A stretch of DNA of 64,000 bases. It comes from Hyphomicrobiales bacterium (lineage in GTDB: Bacteria > Pseudomonadota > Alphaproteobacteria > Rhizobiales > Rhizobiaceae). The notes under the pieces were generated by a model. It was not told the origin of the DNA. It saw only the letters and a program-made list of their open reading frames with translations, and did no database searches. Where the stretch lies: NCBI GenBank assembly GCA_900472295.1, contig UCIA01000003.1:246001-310000 (forward strand). Direction: 5' to 3'. Shown here in pieces: positions 27,850 through 37,116 of the stretch. A program made the position numbers and the translations under genes. The number at the start of each line of letters is the position of its first letter. Position 1 is the stretch's first letter.

Positions 27850-28377
27850 TCAGGCGGCGGGAGCCTTGATGCCGTCCGACGCCTTGCGGGCGACCACCGC
27901 CTCATATGCAGCCTGCAATGTGGCTCGGACGGAAGGCCGTTCCGGCGCCGCGACAGGGGTGCCCAGATGCTCATGGCGCAGCTCATCCATGAACTGCTCC
28001 CAAAGCTCTGGCCCGCCCTTTTCCAGAAGCTCGGCGCGGATCGAAAGCTCCTCGCTGACCGGCAGCCAGACACGGCCCCAGGCACCGAGATGCGCCATGA
28101 TCGGCACCAGCGTGATGGCCATTTCGGTCAGGCTATAGATCGCCTTCTGCTTGTGCGAGGGGTCGTCGGCCTTGGTCAGCATGCCGAGCTCCATCAGCCG
28201 CTTCAGCCGGTCGGCCAGTATGTTGGAAGCGATACCCTCGATCGAGCCGTTCAGCATCTCGCGAAAGTGGCGTTTGCCGCCAAAAATCATGTCGCGCAGG
28301 ATGATCAGGCTCCATCGGTCGCCGAACACTTCCAGCGACAGATTGATCGGGCATCCCGAGCGGTGTTCAGTTTTCAT
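27850..28377 (-). CDS. HxlR-family transcriptional regulator
   Basis: A 175-residue regulator with the HxlR hallmark CPINLSLEVFGDRWSLIILRDM and the wing FREMLNGSIEGIASNILADRLKRLMELGML. Cys9 is in the usual position for redox or electrophile sensing in several HxlR proteins. It is divergent from the alpha/beta hydrolase gene and the spacer holds paired inverted repeats, so it probably controls the hydrolase. Confidence 0.9.
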   Translation of the reverse strand: MKTEHRSGCPINLSLEVFGDRWSLIILRDMIFGGKRHFREMLNGSIEGIASNILADRLKRLMELGMLTKADDPSHKQKAIYSLTEMAITLVPIMAHLGAWGRVWLPVSEELSIRAELLEKGGPELWEQFMDELRHEHLGTPVAAPERPSVRATLQAAYEAVVARKASDGIKAPAA

Positions 28378-28396
28378 CCGACTCTCCCCGAAAAAC

Positions 28397-28435
28397 CAGT
28401 TGCATTATCGTATCGGTTTTATTATCGTGCAACTG
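28397..28435. promoter_or_regulatory. Possible HxlR operator
   Basis: An 8-bp inverted repeat CAGTTGCA (28397-28404) / TGCAACTG (28428-28435), with inner direct repeats ATTATCGT on both sides, placed in the divergent spacer. A second small palindrome (ATTGCAAAACGCAAT) follows immediately. Confidence 0.5.
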
Positions 28436-28481
28436 ATTGCAAAACGCAATCAGTTTGATGCGCCAAGGTGAGGAGATTGTC

Positions 28482-29315
28482 ATGACGAATGCTGCAGCCC
28501 CCGAAATCGTGTCGCAGACGTTCGGAGATCCTGGAAATCCCGCGATCCTGTTGATCATGGGCGCGATGGCTTCGATGCTGTGGTGGCCGGAAGCGCTTTG
28601 CAAAAAACTCGCCGGCGAAGGTCGTTTCGTGATCCGCTACGACAATCGCGATACCGGCCTGTCGACCAAATATGCGCCGGGCGCGCCGCCCTACACATTC
28701 GACGACATGGCCGACGATGCCGTAGGTGTCCTCGACAGCCATGGCGTCGGCAAGGCACATGTGGTCGGGATGTCGATGGGCGGCATGGTCGCGCAACGGG
28801 TGGCGTTGAGGCACCCATCTCGTGTCATCTCGTTGACTGTGATCAGCAGTTCGCCGGTGGGGATCGACACGTCGCATCTGCCGGGGACGACCGAGGCCTA
28901 TATGGAGCACTCGGCCGCCGGCGCAAAGGTCGACTGGTCGGATCGCGACCAGGTGATCGACTTCGTCGTCAAGGACGCCCACGCCATCGCCAGCACCACG
29001 CATCCGTTCGACGAGAAGGCGATGAGGGCGTTCATCGAACAGGACTATGATCGCTCCGGCGGTTTGCTGAGCGCCACCAACCATTTCATGCTGAAAGGCG
29101 GCGAGGATTTCAAAGGGCGCCTGCACGAGATGGAGGCCCCACTGCTCGTCATCCACGGGACGGCGGATCCGATCTTTCCGATCGAGCATGGCGCGGCCCT
29201 TGCCGACACTGTTGCCGGCGGACGGCTTGTCCGCGTCGAAGGCGGCGGCCACGAACTGCATCCCCAGGATTGGCCGACGATTGCCGCCGCCATCGTTGCG
29301 CATACCCAACCCTGA
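28482..29315 (+). CDS. Alpha/beta hydrolase
   Basis: A 277-residue hydrolase read from the ATG at 28482, preceded by GAGGAG. The nucleophile elbow is GMSMGGMVAQ (G-x-S-x-G), the catalytic Asp is likely in VIHGTADPIFP and the His in GGGHELHP. Acts on an ester, lactone or epoxide; the substrate cannot be told. Divergent from the HxlR regulator gene. A glutathione S-transferase gene follows 97 bp later. Confidence 0.9.
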   Translation: MTNAAAPEIVSQTFGDPGNPAILLIMGAMASMLWWPEALCKKLAGEGRFVIRYDNRDTGLSTKYAPGAPPYTFDDMADDAVGVLDSHGVGKAHVVGMSMGGMVAQRVALRHPSRVISLTVISSSPVGIDTSHLPGTTEAYMEHSAAGAKVDWSDRDQVIDFVVKDAHAIASTTHPFDEKAMRAFIEQDYDRSGGLLSATNHFMLKGGEDFKGRLHEMEAPLLVIHGTADPIFPIEHGAALADTVAGGRLVRVEGGGHELHPQDWPTIAAAIVAHTQP

Positions 29316-29412
29316 CGGAGGCCGGAAAGCTTGACAGGCTGCCCTGCGGAAATAGCTACACCACTTCGGTTTTGTCAGGCAGTGCCAACGAATTCGAAAA
29401 CGAGCGAGAAAA

Positions 29413-30069
29413 ATGTCCCTGACGTTTCACTTTCATCCGCTGGCTTCGTTCTGCTGGAAGCCGCTGATCGCGTTCTACGAGAACGACACTCCCTTCACGC
29501 CGGTCATCGTCGATCTCGGCGACGAGCAGTCGCGCGCGGCATTCCTGAAGGTGTCGCCGACCGGCAAGATGCCGGCGCTGCGTGACGACACGCGCGACCG
29601 TACGGTGCTGGAATCGACCATCGTCATCGAATATCTGGCGGCGCACTATCCGGGACCGGTCGAGCTCATTCCCGCAGACGTCGATCTGGCGCTGGCGGTC
29701 CGCCAGGCCGACCGCTTCTATGATTTCTACGTCCAGGCGCCGATGCAGAAGATCGTTGCCGACAGGCTGCGGCCGCAGGACAGGACCGATCCGTTCGGGG
29801 TCGAGGAGGCGCGCGCGCAGCTCCGCAATTCCTACGCCATTGTCGAGGAGGAGATGCGCTCGAAGAGCTGGGTGGTCGGGGACAGCTTCACCTTGGCCGA
29901 CTGTGCGGCGTCTCCGGCGTTGTTTTATGCCAACAAGGTCGAGCCGTTCGGCGACAAATATCCCGCCGTGAAACGCTATCATGACCGCCTGCTGCAGCGG
30001 CCTTCCTTCGCGCGGGTGATCGAAGAGGCGCAGCCCTATTTCAAGTTCTTCCCCTACAACAACGGCTGA
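29413..30069 (+). CDS. Glutathione S-transferase
   Basis: A 218-residue protein with an N-terminal thioredoxin-like domain (HPLASFCWKPLIAFYEND, VSPTGKMPALRDD, LESTIVIEYLAAHYPG) and an all-helical C-terminal domain with VVGDSFTLADCAASPALFYA, the conserved folding motif of GSTs. It conjugates or reduces electrophiles with glutathione. Confidence 0.92.
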   Translation: MSLTFHFHPLASFCWKPLIAFYENDTPFTPVIVDLGDEQSRAAFLKVSPTGKMPALRDDTRDRTVLESTIVIEYLAAHYPGPVELIPADVDLALAVRQADRFYDFYVQAPMQKIVADRLRPQDRTDPFGVEEARAQLRNSYAIVEEEMRSKSWVVGDSFTLADCAASPALFYANKVEPFGDKYPAVKRYHDRLLQRPSFARVIEEAQPYFKFFPYNNG

Positions 30070-30151
30070 TAGCTGTGCCGGGCGGTCCAGCCTGTCCCGT
30101 TGGGCAAGGCGCTGGTGGCGGGCAGCTGAAGGCTGCCGCGCGCCGCGCGGG

Positions 30152-30415
30152 CTATGCTTCCCAGAATTGGTCGAGCCAAATATTGAGCTTGAGGAAGCCG
30201 GTATTGCTGACCGTGTAGACCCGCCTTGTGCCTTCGGCCCTGGCCTGAACCAGACCGGCGTCGAGCAATACTTTCAAATGCTGGGAAACGGCGGGGCGCG
30301 ATACCGGCAATCCCGACGCCAGTTCGTTGACGGTCTTCGGACCGCGCCGGAGCTCTTCCAGGAGATAGCGCCGGTTGGGATCGGCAATCGCCATGAAGGC
30401 GTCAGAAAAGATCAT
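30152..30415 (-). CDS. ArsR-family transcriptional regulator
   Basis: An 87-residue winged-helix protein read from the ATG at 30415 (MIFSDAFMAIADPNRRYLLE). The HTH is ELASGLPVSRPAVSQHLKVLLDAGLV, and the wing ends in RRVYTVS. No metal-binding cysteines are seen, so it belongs to the metal-independent group that senses other signals. It lies 32 bp downstream of the MFS gene on the same strand, probably in one transcript. Confidence 0.88.
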   Translation of the reverse strand: MIFSDAFMAIADPNRRYLLEELRRGPKTVNELASGLPVSRPAVSQHLKVLLDAGLVQARAEGTRRVYTVSNTGFLKLNIWLDQFWEA

Positions 30416-30447
30416 GCCTATACTTGTGGGGCAAAGCTTTTCAAATC

Positions 30448-31686
30448 TCAACCGTCAGCTTCCGCTTTTCTGAGCCGCAATGCTTCAGGGGTAACCGAGC
30501 GGTCAGCCGGCTGGGTCTTGAAGGCATCGCGATCTTCGATCGGCACCGGCGCGCGGCGGCTGATGCGCAGCAGCGTGTAGGCGGCGAGGCTGAGATGCGC
30601 GAGCGCGGTGGCCAGGAACAGGCCTTCGGGGCGGAACCAGCCCATCAGGGCTGCGGCCAGCAAGGGGCCGATCATGGTGCCGAACCCATACAGAAGCAGC
30701 AGGCCGCCGGAGACTTTGACGAAGTCCTCCGACCGGGCGTGGTCGTTGGCATGCGCGACCGCGATTGAATAGAGCGTGTAGGCAAAGGCGCCATAGGCGG
30801 CGGTGAGCACAATGACGAGAACCGCGGAGTGCGGTTCGAACAGGAAGATCAGGATGGCAAACAGGGCGGCGCCGAAGGCGGCGCCCGCCAGCACAAAACG
30901 GCGATCGGTCTTGTCGGAGAGGCGCCCGGCCGGAAGCTGCATGGCGGCACCGGCAACGACGACAAGGCTCATCATCAGCGCGATCTCGGCGGTGGAAATG
31001 CCGATACGGGCACCATAGACCGCACCCAGCGTGCCCCAGGCGCCGTTGGCGATGCCGATCAACAGGCAGGCGATCGCCGACACTGGTGAGTTGGCATAGA
31101 GCCCTTTGACGTCGAGCTTGACGTCCTGCAGCGGCTTTGGAGACGACGCCGACGACACCGCGGTCGGGATCAGCGACAGGCAGAACAATATGCCGGTGAT
31201 CATGAACAGCGACGCCGATTTGACGTCGCCGCCGGCGACGATCATCTGGCCGCCCATGATCGAGGCATAGGTGACCATCATATAGAGGCCGAAGACGGTG
31301 CCGCGGTTCTCGTTTGTGGCCTTCTCGTTCAGCCAGCTTTCGATGACCATGAAGGCGCCGGCCATGGTGAAGCCGGTGAAGGCGCGCAGCAGGATCCAGA
31401 CATATTCGTCGATGATCAGGCCGGTGAGCAGCGCCACGATGGCGCCCGACGCGGCAAAGGCGCCGAAGGCCCTGACATGGCCGGCGCGGCGCACCAGGCG
31501 CGGCGCGAAGAAGCAGCCGGTGACGAAGCCGCCGGCCCAGGCAGTGCCCATCAGGCCGAGCGATGCCGTCGAAAACCCTTCGAGCTGGCCGCGCAACGGC
31601 AGCAGCAGGCCGTGCAATCCCGATGCCGCGAGCAGGAAAGCGGTGCCGCGAAGCAGAGAGAGGATCGGTCTGTAGCTTGCGAACAT
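30448..31686 (-). CDS. MFS transporter
   Basis: A 412-residue membrane protein with about 12 hydrophobic segments in two halves and the loop GRLSDKTDRRFVL of the major facilitator superfamily. It resembles YcaD-type putative exporters. The ArsR-type gene directly downstream may control it. Substrate unknown. Confidence 0.9.
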   Translation of the reverse strand: MFASYRPILSLLRGTAFLLAASGLHGLLLPLRGQLEGFSTASLGLMGTAWAGGFVTGCFFAPRLVRRAGHVRAFGAFAASGAIVALLTGLIIDEYVWILLRAFTGFTMAGAFMVIESWLNEKATNENRGTVFGLYMMVTYASIMGGQMIVAGGDVKSASLFMITGILFCLSLIPTAVSSASSPKPLQDVKLDVKGLYANSPVSAIACLLIGIANGAWGTLGAVYGARIGISTAEIALMMSLVVVAGAAMQLPAGRLSDKTDRRFVLAGAAFGAALFAILIFLFEPHSAVLVIVLTAAYGAFAYTLYSIAVAHANDHARSEDFVKVSGGLLLLYGFGTMIGPLLAAALMGWFRPEGLFLATALAHLSLAAYTLLRISRRAPVPIEDRDAFKTQPADRSVTPEALRLRKAEADG

Positions 31687-31783
31687 GTTTTGATCCGGCT
31701 GGAGATTCGTTGGCGAGGTCTGAAGACAGGTGTATTCGGGCTTTTCGGCGGCGGATGCTCAACGCCGAAACTAGCGCAAAAAA

Positions 31784-31978
31784 CTAGCCGCGGCGAAACA
31801 AGGCTTCGGCCGCCGATTTGGTGCTGCCCTTGGCCTGGAGTTCGGCTTCCAGCCGGGCAATCTCCTCGCGCAGGATGCCGATCCGCTCGGTCAGGTCGCC
31901 GACCGAAAGCAGCGACAGATCCTGTCCGATCTCGTGCGGGCGGGCTTTCTTTTTGGGTTCGTCGTCGAAGATCGCCAT
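31784..31978 (-). CDS. DUF1192 small protein
   Basis: A 64-residue protein (MAIFDDEPKKKARPHEIGQD, then LSVGDLTERIGILREEIARLEAEL) with the DUF1192 pattern of a short charged head followed by a coiled coil. Family function unknown, common in Rhizobiales. Divergent from the quinone-reductase-like gene. Confidence 0.9.
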   Translation of the reverse strand: MAIFDDEPKKKARPHEIGQDLSLLSVGDLTERIGILREEIARLEAELQAKGSTKSAAEALFRRG

Positions 31979-32124
31979 CGTCGCTCCTCCCTATTCAGTA
32001 TTGGGCTGATTTGGCCATTTGCCTGATCCGGCAATCAGCATACATAGGGCAGGGGTGCTGATGCAAATAGTCGGCAATTAGCTGACAGCCGGCGACAGAC
32101 CGGCGGACCGAGACGGGAAATTTC

Positions 32125-33135
32125 ATGGCAAGCGGACTTAAAATTCCAGCCAGGATGACGGCCATTGCGATTTCGCAGCCCGGCGGGCCGCGGGTGCTGA
32201 AACCGGAAACGCGCGACGTGCCGGTGCCCGGTCCGGGCGAAATCCTGATCCGGGTGCGCGCCGCCGGTGTCAACCGGCCCGACGTGCAGCAACGCAAGGG
32301 CGCCTATCCCGCGCCGCCCGGCGCCTCCGATCTACCCGGCCTCGAGGCATCGGGCGAAGTGGCAGCACTTGGCGACGAGATATCGCGCTGGCGCATCGGC
32401 GACCGCGTCTGCGCGCTGACGCCGGGCGGCGGTTATGCCGAATATGTCAAGGTGCATGCCGGCAGCGTGCTGCCGCTGCCCGCCGGCTTCACCCACACCG
32501 AAGCGGCTGCGGTTCCGGAAAACTATTTTACCGTCTGGCACAACGTCTTCGAGCGCGGCGGCCTGAAGAAGGGTGAGACGCTGCTTGTGCATGGCGGCTC
32601 GTCGGGCATCGGCACCACGGCCATCCAGCTGGCGTCGGCCTTCGGCGCCACTGTCATCACCACCGCCGGCTCCAGGGAAAAATGCGACGCCTGCCTGAAG
32701 CTCGGCGCCGACCGTGCGATCAACTACCGCGAGGAGGATTTCGTCGCCGCGGTCAAGGACGCCACCGGCGGCAAGGGCGCCGACGTCATCCTCGATATGG
32801 TCGGCGGCGACTATATCGCGCGAAACTACGAGGCCGCGGCGATCGAGGGCCGCATCGTCCAGATCGCGGTGCAGGCCGGCGCGGTGGCGAGCGCCGATTT
32901 CTCCAGGATCATGGTCAAGCGGCTGACCCATACCGGCTCGACTCTGCGGCCGCGTACGGTCGAGTTCAAGGCGGCGGTTGCCGTAGCACTTGAGGCCCAG
33001 GTGTGGCCGCTGCTCGGCACACGCAGGATAGCGCCGGTGATGGACATGATCTTCCCGCTGGCCGACGCCTGGCGGGCGCATGAGCGGATGGAAGAGGGCG
33101 AGCATATAGGCAAGATCGTTCTCGACGTCGGTTAG
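32125..33135 (+). CDS. NAD(P)H-quinone oxidoreductase (PIG3-like MDR)
   Basis: A 336-residue zinc-free MDR enzyme. The GroES-like half has RVRAAGVNRPDVQQRKGAYP and GLEASGEVA; the cofactor half has VHGGSSGIGTTAIQLASAFGA and ends with MEEGEHIGKIVLDV, all typical of TP53I3/PIG3-like quinone reductases. Reduces quinones with NADPH. A second in-frame ATG lies at 32155. Confidence 0.9.
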   Translation: MASGLKIPARMTAIAISQPGGPRVLKPETRDVPVPGPGEILIRVRAAGVNRPDVQQRKGAYPAPPGASDLPGLEASGEVAALGDEISRWRIGDRVCALTPGGGYAEYVKVHAGSVLPLPAGFTHTEAAAVPENYFTVWHNVFERGGLKKGETLLVHGGSSGIGTTAIQLASAFGATVITTAGSREKCDACLKLGADRAINYREEDFVAAVKDATGGKGADVILDMVGGDYIARNYEAAAIEGRIVQIAVQAGAVASADFSRIMVKRLTHTGSTLRPRTVEFKAAVAVALEAQVWPLLGTRRIAPVMDMIFPLADAWRAHERMEEGEHIGKIVLDVG

Positions 33136-33164
33136 GACGTATCGATCTTCAGGCCAGGCCGGTC

Positions 33165-33330
33165 TGCAAATGATGGCCTCCTGCGCTCCCGGTGCTCGCG
33201 TACGAAAAGTACGCTCCGCTCCGGCCTTCGCCGGCCAAAGCCCTCATAAGTGGCTCCGCTCTGTGAAAGGCTACGGACGGCGTAGGCCGGTTCTCGGACG
33301 CCACCATTTTCGACTTGGCCTGACCTGAAT
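33165..33330. repeat. Intergenic repeat-like region with nested hairpins
   Basis: Part of a 363-bp gene-free stretch (33136-33498). It contains CGTACGAAAAGTACG, a self-complementary hairpin, then CCGGCCTTCGCCGGCC, another, in the style of rhizobial intergenic mosaic elements. The rest of the stretch should hold the promoter of the DUF1127 gene at 33499; I see no gene in it. Confidence 0.45.
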
Positions 33331-33498
33331 CTCGACACGCCCTGAGCGTGCATCGCCTGCCAATAAGATGAACAGAACCTTAATTGTGCAATGCAGCATT
33401 TGCATTGCGGCTATGCAAAGACGTCTGTTCAATTCGTAGGCAGCACTGCCTATCTAAGCGTCATCGAAACGATTTGATCCAACAACTGGAGGACCACC

Positions 33499-33639
33499 AT
33501 GAACCCGATCCGCGCTTTCCGTAACTGGCGTATGTACAACGAAACCGTGCGCGAGCTGAACAAGCTCAATGCCCGTCAGCTCAACGACCTCGGCATCAGC
33601 CGTGGCGACATCGAGCGGATTGCCCGCAAGGCGATCTAA
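33499..33639 (+). CDS. DUF1127 small protein
   Basis: A 46-residue basic protein (MNPIRAFRNWRMYNETVREL, ending IERIARKAI) with the DUF1127 signature L-x-x-L-N-A-R-Q-L-N-D-L-G-I-S-R-x-D-I. A GGAGG ribosome site precedes the ATG. Small DUF1127 proteins in alphaproteobacteria have been linked to phosphate and carbon metabolism and RNA turnover; the exact role here is unknown. A terminator follows. Confidence 0.92.
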   Translation: MNPIRAFRNWRMYNETVRELNKLNARQLNDLGISRGDIERIARKAI

Positions 33640-33723
33640 TTCGAAGCATGGTCGGCCGATGAGGCCTGACCACGCGGCAGAAGCAAGAGCCGCCGCAGAC
33701 GGTTTTCCGTCGCCGGTTCCGAG

Positions 33724-33750
33724 CCCGCTGGACCTTGTCCGGCGGGTTTT
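33724..33750 (+). terminator. Intrinsic terminator after the DUF1127 gene
   Basis: A stem CCCGCTGGA / TCCGGCGGG (9 bp with one T-G wobble) with a 5-nt loop, followed by TTTT. Confidence 0.75.
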
Positions 33751-33800
33751 GTCGTTTTGGGGCCGGCTATGGCATTACGGCGGCCCGCATGCTTATCGCT

Positions 33801-34436
33801 TCAATGGCCAAAGGCGGCAAAGCCGAGTGCCACCAGGGCTCCTCCCAGCACGATGTCCGCGTGCTTTCGGTAACGGCCATAAAGTCGCCGCGCGGCCGGC
33901 CGGGACATGGAAATGCTGACGAATCCAAACCAGGCGATCGCAACGACAAACACCACGGCGACTGCGATTGCAGATGCGTGAGCAGTCTCGCGAATATTCA
34001 AATTGAGCGTCGAGGATGCGAAAAACAGGGCGGTGGCAGGATTTGCGGCCGCCGTGACAAACGCCAGCCGGAAGTGGCGAATGATTGGGGCCGGATTCGG
34101 CTCTTTGCCGCCCGTCTGGGCCGAAAGCGCCCTCCGCATCGAGTTCCAGCCGATGAAGACCAGCATTGCACCGTAAAGGCCGGCGGCCATCTGGTGCACA
34201 ATGCTCGCGGGCGGCAGCGCGCCGGCTCCGGTCGCGACCACAGCCGCCAGCAAGCTCGCGCCAAGAGCGGTGCCTGCAGCAGCCGACAGGGCGGTGGCAG
34301 GCGAAGCGGTCAGCGCGGCCTGGGTAACGACAGCGAAGTTGGCCCCCGGCAGCATTGCCACCAGCGCATAGGAAATGGCAAACGGAAGCAACTCCACCGC
34401 GATAGCGTGTCCGGTCTCGAACATCGATTGGCCCAC
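33801..34436 (-). CDS. LysE/RhtB-family exporter
   Basis: A 211-residue membrane protein with about six spans and the family motif LLPFAISYALVAMLPGANFAVVTQ in the first helix pair. LysE/RhtB proteins export amino acids or homoserine lactones. An alternative ATG at 34424 would shorten it by four residues. A near-perfect copy of the 20-bp palindrome shared with the adhesin genes lies 74 bp upstream, so it may belong to the same regulon. Confidence 0.87.
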   Translation of the reverse strand: MGQSMFETGHAIAVELLPFAISYALVAMLPGANFAVVTQAALTASPATALSAAAGTALGASLLAAVVATGAGALPPASIVHQMAAGLYGAMLVFIGWNSMRRALSAQTGGKEPNPAPIIRHFRLAFVTAAANPATALFFASSTLNLNIRETAHASAIAVAVVFVVAIAWFGFVSISMSRPAARRLYGRYRKHADIVLGGALVALGFAAFGH

Positions 34437-34509
34437 CTCGGCAGCGGTTCGCCTCTCAAGGCAGGCCGCCGCAATCGTGGCGAAACTGGACGAAATGCTT
34501 TTCGCCGAA

Positions 34510-34529
34510 CAGTCGTCATATGCCGACTG
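34510..34529. promoter_or_regulatory. Palindromic operator, copy 1
   Basis: CAGTCGTCATATGCCGACTG, one mismatch from the perfect 20-bp palindrome at 37301. It lies in the 325-bp spacer 34437-34761 between the divergent LysE-type and LuxR-type genes. Apart from this site I see no gene in the spacer. Confidence 0.7.
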
Positions 34530-34761
34530 CCTGATGTTTTGAAAGGTCGGCCGCCGGCCGCGTCTGCTAAGGTGTGGCGGGTCTTCGGTAACGTTGGAAA
34601 CTCGCGGCTGTTCGCTTCAAGCCGAAATCAGCCGTAGCAATCCAAGGTTGACCTCAGCTTTCAGCATGGCATTTTAGCCACGCAGGAATCGATGGCGTGT
34701 GGGAGCGCGTTGGCGATCCGGGCCGGCAAGATGCTGACTCCGAAAGAGGCTGTGCGCTCTC

Positions 34762-35868
34762 ATGTTCGATGATCTTACGGACAGGATCTACGAGGCTGCC
34801 TTCGTGCCGGATCTGTGGGCAGATGCGCTCGAAGCGGCAAGCGGCGTCTCGGGCTCTGCCAGCGGTTCGATCTTCGTTTTCAGCGATGGTTCCCCGACGC
34901 GCGGCAGGATCAGTGACGATCCTCCAGGGCATGGCAACGCCCTTGAGACCGTCCGGTCTGTATTCGATGAATTCCTCATGGGCGACAACTGGAAGTTATC
35001 TCCTGGCGTCATGCGGATGTATGACTTGCAGCCGGCCAGCTTCGTCCATGTCGAAGCTTTCATGACCGCCGACGAGATCGAGCGTGATGTGCAGCGGACG
35101 CGTCTGCGGGCGCTAGGCATCGGCGCTCACCTTTGTTCCGCGGTTGCCATGCCGAGTGGAGAGCTCGTCACCTTCGTCTTTCAGCGCTGGACCAGGGACG
35201 GCGCTTACGATCAGTCGTCGGTCGACCGGCTCGACCAGATTCGTCCTCACTTCGCGCGTGCCGGCCTGATATCGGCGCGGTTGGGCATGGAGCAAGCGAG
35301 GGCAACCGTCTCGGCGCTCGAGGCCATCGGGCTGCCTGCGGCGGTGATGACCGCGTCCGGGCGTGTGCTGACCGCCAATGTGCTCATGGAAAAAATGCCG
35401 TCCGTGTTCATCGCCACCGCGCATGGCGGCATGGCACTGGCCGACATATCCGCCAATCTGCTTTTCCGGGAGGCGATCGTCCACAACCAGCAAGACCGTG
35501 TCGTGCGCTCGATTCCCATTCCGGCGCGGGAAAGCCAGCCGGCGCTGGTTATTCATCTGCTGCCGCTGCGCCGCGCCGCGCACGAGATATTTTCGGGCGC
35601 AGACATACTGGTTGCGGCGACAGCAGTGAGCGCCAGCGCGACCGTGCCGTCACCGACGCTGCTTGCCGGGCTGTTCGACCTGACGCCTGCCGAAGCGCGG
35701 CTGGCCGCCGCGCTATCGCAGGGGCAACCCTTGAGAGATGCCGCATCCGATTTGCAGATCACCGTCAAAACTGGCCGCACCTATCTCGAACGGATCTTCG
35801 CCAAGACCGGAACCCGCCAGCAGAGCCAACTCGTCGCTTTGCTGAAGAGCGCGGAGCCATTCCAATGA
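34762..35868 (+). CDS. LuxR-type transcriptional regulator, copy 1
   Basis: A 368-residue protein. The C-terminal ~65 residues form a LuxR-class HTH: LFDLTPAEARLAAALSQGQP, then ITVKTGRTYLERIFAKTGTR and QSQLVALLKS. The N-terminal ~290 residues begin with MFDDLTDRIYEAAFVPDLWA and do not look like an autoinducer-binding or receiver domain; no phosphoacceptor Asp motif is seen. It is convergent with a paralogue at 35962-37116. A palindrome lies 233 bp upstream. The ligand or signal is unknown. Confidence 0.88.
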   Translation: MFDDLTDRIYEAAFVPDLWADALEAASGVSGSASGSIFVFSDGSPTRGRISDDPPGHGNALETVRSVFDEFLMGDNWKLSPGVMRMYDLQPASFVHVEAFMTADEIERDVQRTRLRALGIGAHLCSAVAMPSGELVTFVFQRWTRDGAYDQSSVDRLDQIRPHFARAGLISARLGMEQARATVSALEAIGLPAAVMTASGRVLTANVLMEKMPSVFIATAHGGMALADISANLLFREAIVHNQQDRVVRSIPIPARESQPALVIHLLPLRRAAHEIFSGADILVAATAVSASATVPSPTLLAGLFDLTPAEARLAAALSQGQPLRDAASDLQITVKTGRTYLERIFAKTGTRQQSQLVALLKSAEPFQ

Positions 35869-35961
35869 GCGTCAACCGACACGATGTCTGAAGCGGTCCC
35901 GGGCTTTGGCCCGGCATGCTCGAGGATATTGCTTCGCTGACCGGATCTGCAGGCGGTCGAA

Positions 35962-37116
35962 TTATGAGCCAGCGGCAAGTCGTCCACGTCCGCTCAGCGG
36001 CTCGGTGCTCTTCAGCAACGCCACCAGTTCGCTTTGCTGGCGGGTGCGGGTCTTGGCGAAGATCCGTTCGAGATAGGTGCGACCGGTTTTCACGGTGATG
36101 TTCGCACCGTCGGCGGCTTCCTTCAGCGACCAGCCCGAGGCCAATGCCGTTGCCAGTCGGGCTTCGGCCGGCGTCAGGTCGAACAGATCACGCACGTGCA
36201 TTTCGAAGCCGTCCACAATGCGCCGGGTGACCTCCGTCACCATGATCACCGCGCAGCGCTCCGACGCCAGGCCATAGGCGCGGGCATCGACGAAGGGCGC
36301 CACCGACAGTACCAGCCTCGCCAAGTCGGATCGCTGGTGATCGGACGGTACCAGCAACGTCCCGCCTGCACCCGGCATGACGCCGTCCCGCAAGGAGCAG
36401 ACATCCACCACGAGCCGTTGCAGCTCCTGGGTGTCCTCGTTATTGGCGGCGACGATTGTGCCGTCCCTCAGGGTCAGCGGACTGTCCGGTCGCGACAGCA
36501 TCGCATCGGCGGCCTCGTTCATCTGCGCGATTTGCTGATGGCCGTTGACCAGAAACACACCAAAGGGCAGATGCGAGAATGCCGAGGCCAGCGCCGATGT
36601 TTTCTCCAACTGTCGGCCGATCTGCCCGGCGCGCAGCACATGCGGCACGATCTTCTGCAACAGCTCGAAGTCGTTGGCGCCGAACGCCTCCTGGCCTGAG
36701 CCGCGATGGATATCGAGCAGCCAATGTGAACCGTTGGAAGCGAGCAGGTTGGAGACCATTCCGTGATACATATCGCGCGGCCGCAGCCAGTCCTGCCACA
36801 GTTCACGGCGGCGGAACGCCGCCGCGTCCGACGTGAGCGGCCAAGGACTGACCGTGCCGAGCGGCAAGGCTGCCGACGCCGCTGCCAGGGGATCGCGCAG
36901 CATGGCTTCGATGCCCTTTTGCGAATTGAGTTCCGGATCTAGGTCGGATGCGACCGCGTCAAGCGTTTCCGAACTGACGCGCACAATGCAGGAGCGGGAG
37001 CCGCCGAACAGGTCGCGCAGGCCGCTTATCGCTTCGAACCACCGCTCCTGGTCGTAGGCCGCCTCGTATACCTGGCCGACAACGGCGGAGACCGCTTCAA
37101 TGCTGACGTCAGCCAT
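35962..37116 (-). CDS. LuxR-type transcriptional regulator, copy 2
   Basis: A 384-residue paralogue of the regulator at 34762-35868. The DNA-binding end is nearly the same: LFDLTPAEARLATALASGWS, then ITVKTGRTYLERIFAKTRTR and QSELVALLKSTEP. The N-terminal part shares the opening pattern VGQVYEAAYDQERWFEAI but is otherwise diverged, so the two may respond to different signals yet read the same site. I use the ATG at 37116; 37143 is in frame but has no ribosome site. It is divergent from the YadA-like gene with a perfect palindrome between them. Confidence 0.88.
   Translation of the reverse strand: MADVSIEAVSAVVGQVYEAAYDQERWFEAISGLRDLFGGSRSCIVRVSSETLDAVASDLDPELNSQKGIEAMLRDPLAAASAALPLGTVSPWPLTSDAAAFRRRELWQDWLRPRDMYHGMVSNLLASNGSHWLLDIHRGSGQEAFGANDFELLQKIVPHVLRAGQIGRQLEKTSALASAFSHLPFGVFLVNGHQQIAQMNEAADAMLSRPDSPLTLRDGTIVAANNEDTQELQRLVVDVCSLRDGVMPGAGGTLLVPSDHQRSDLARLVLSVAPFVDARAYGLASERCAVIMVTEVTRRIVDGFEMHVRDLFDLTPAEARLATALASGWSLKEAADGANITVKTGRTYLERIFAKTRTRQQSELVALLKSTEPLSGRGRLAAGS

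Noticed and set aside
34762..37116. Acyl-homoserine-lactone quorum-sensing pair
   Set aside because: No luxI-type synthase is present in the window and the N-terminal parts lack the autoinducer-domain pattern.
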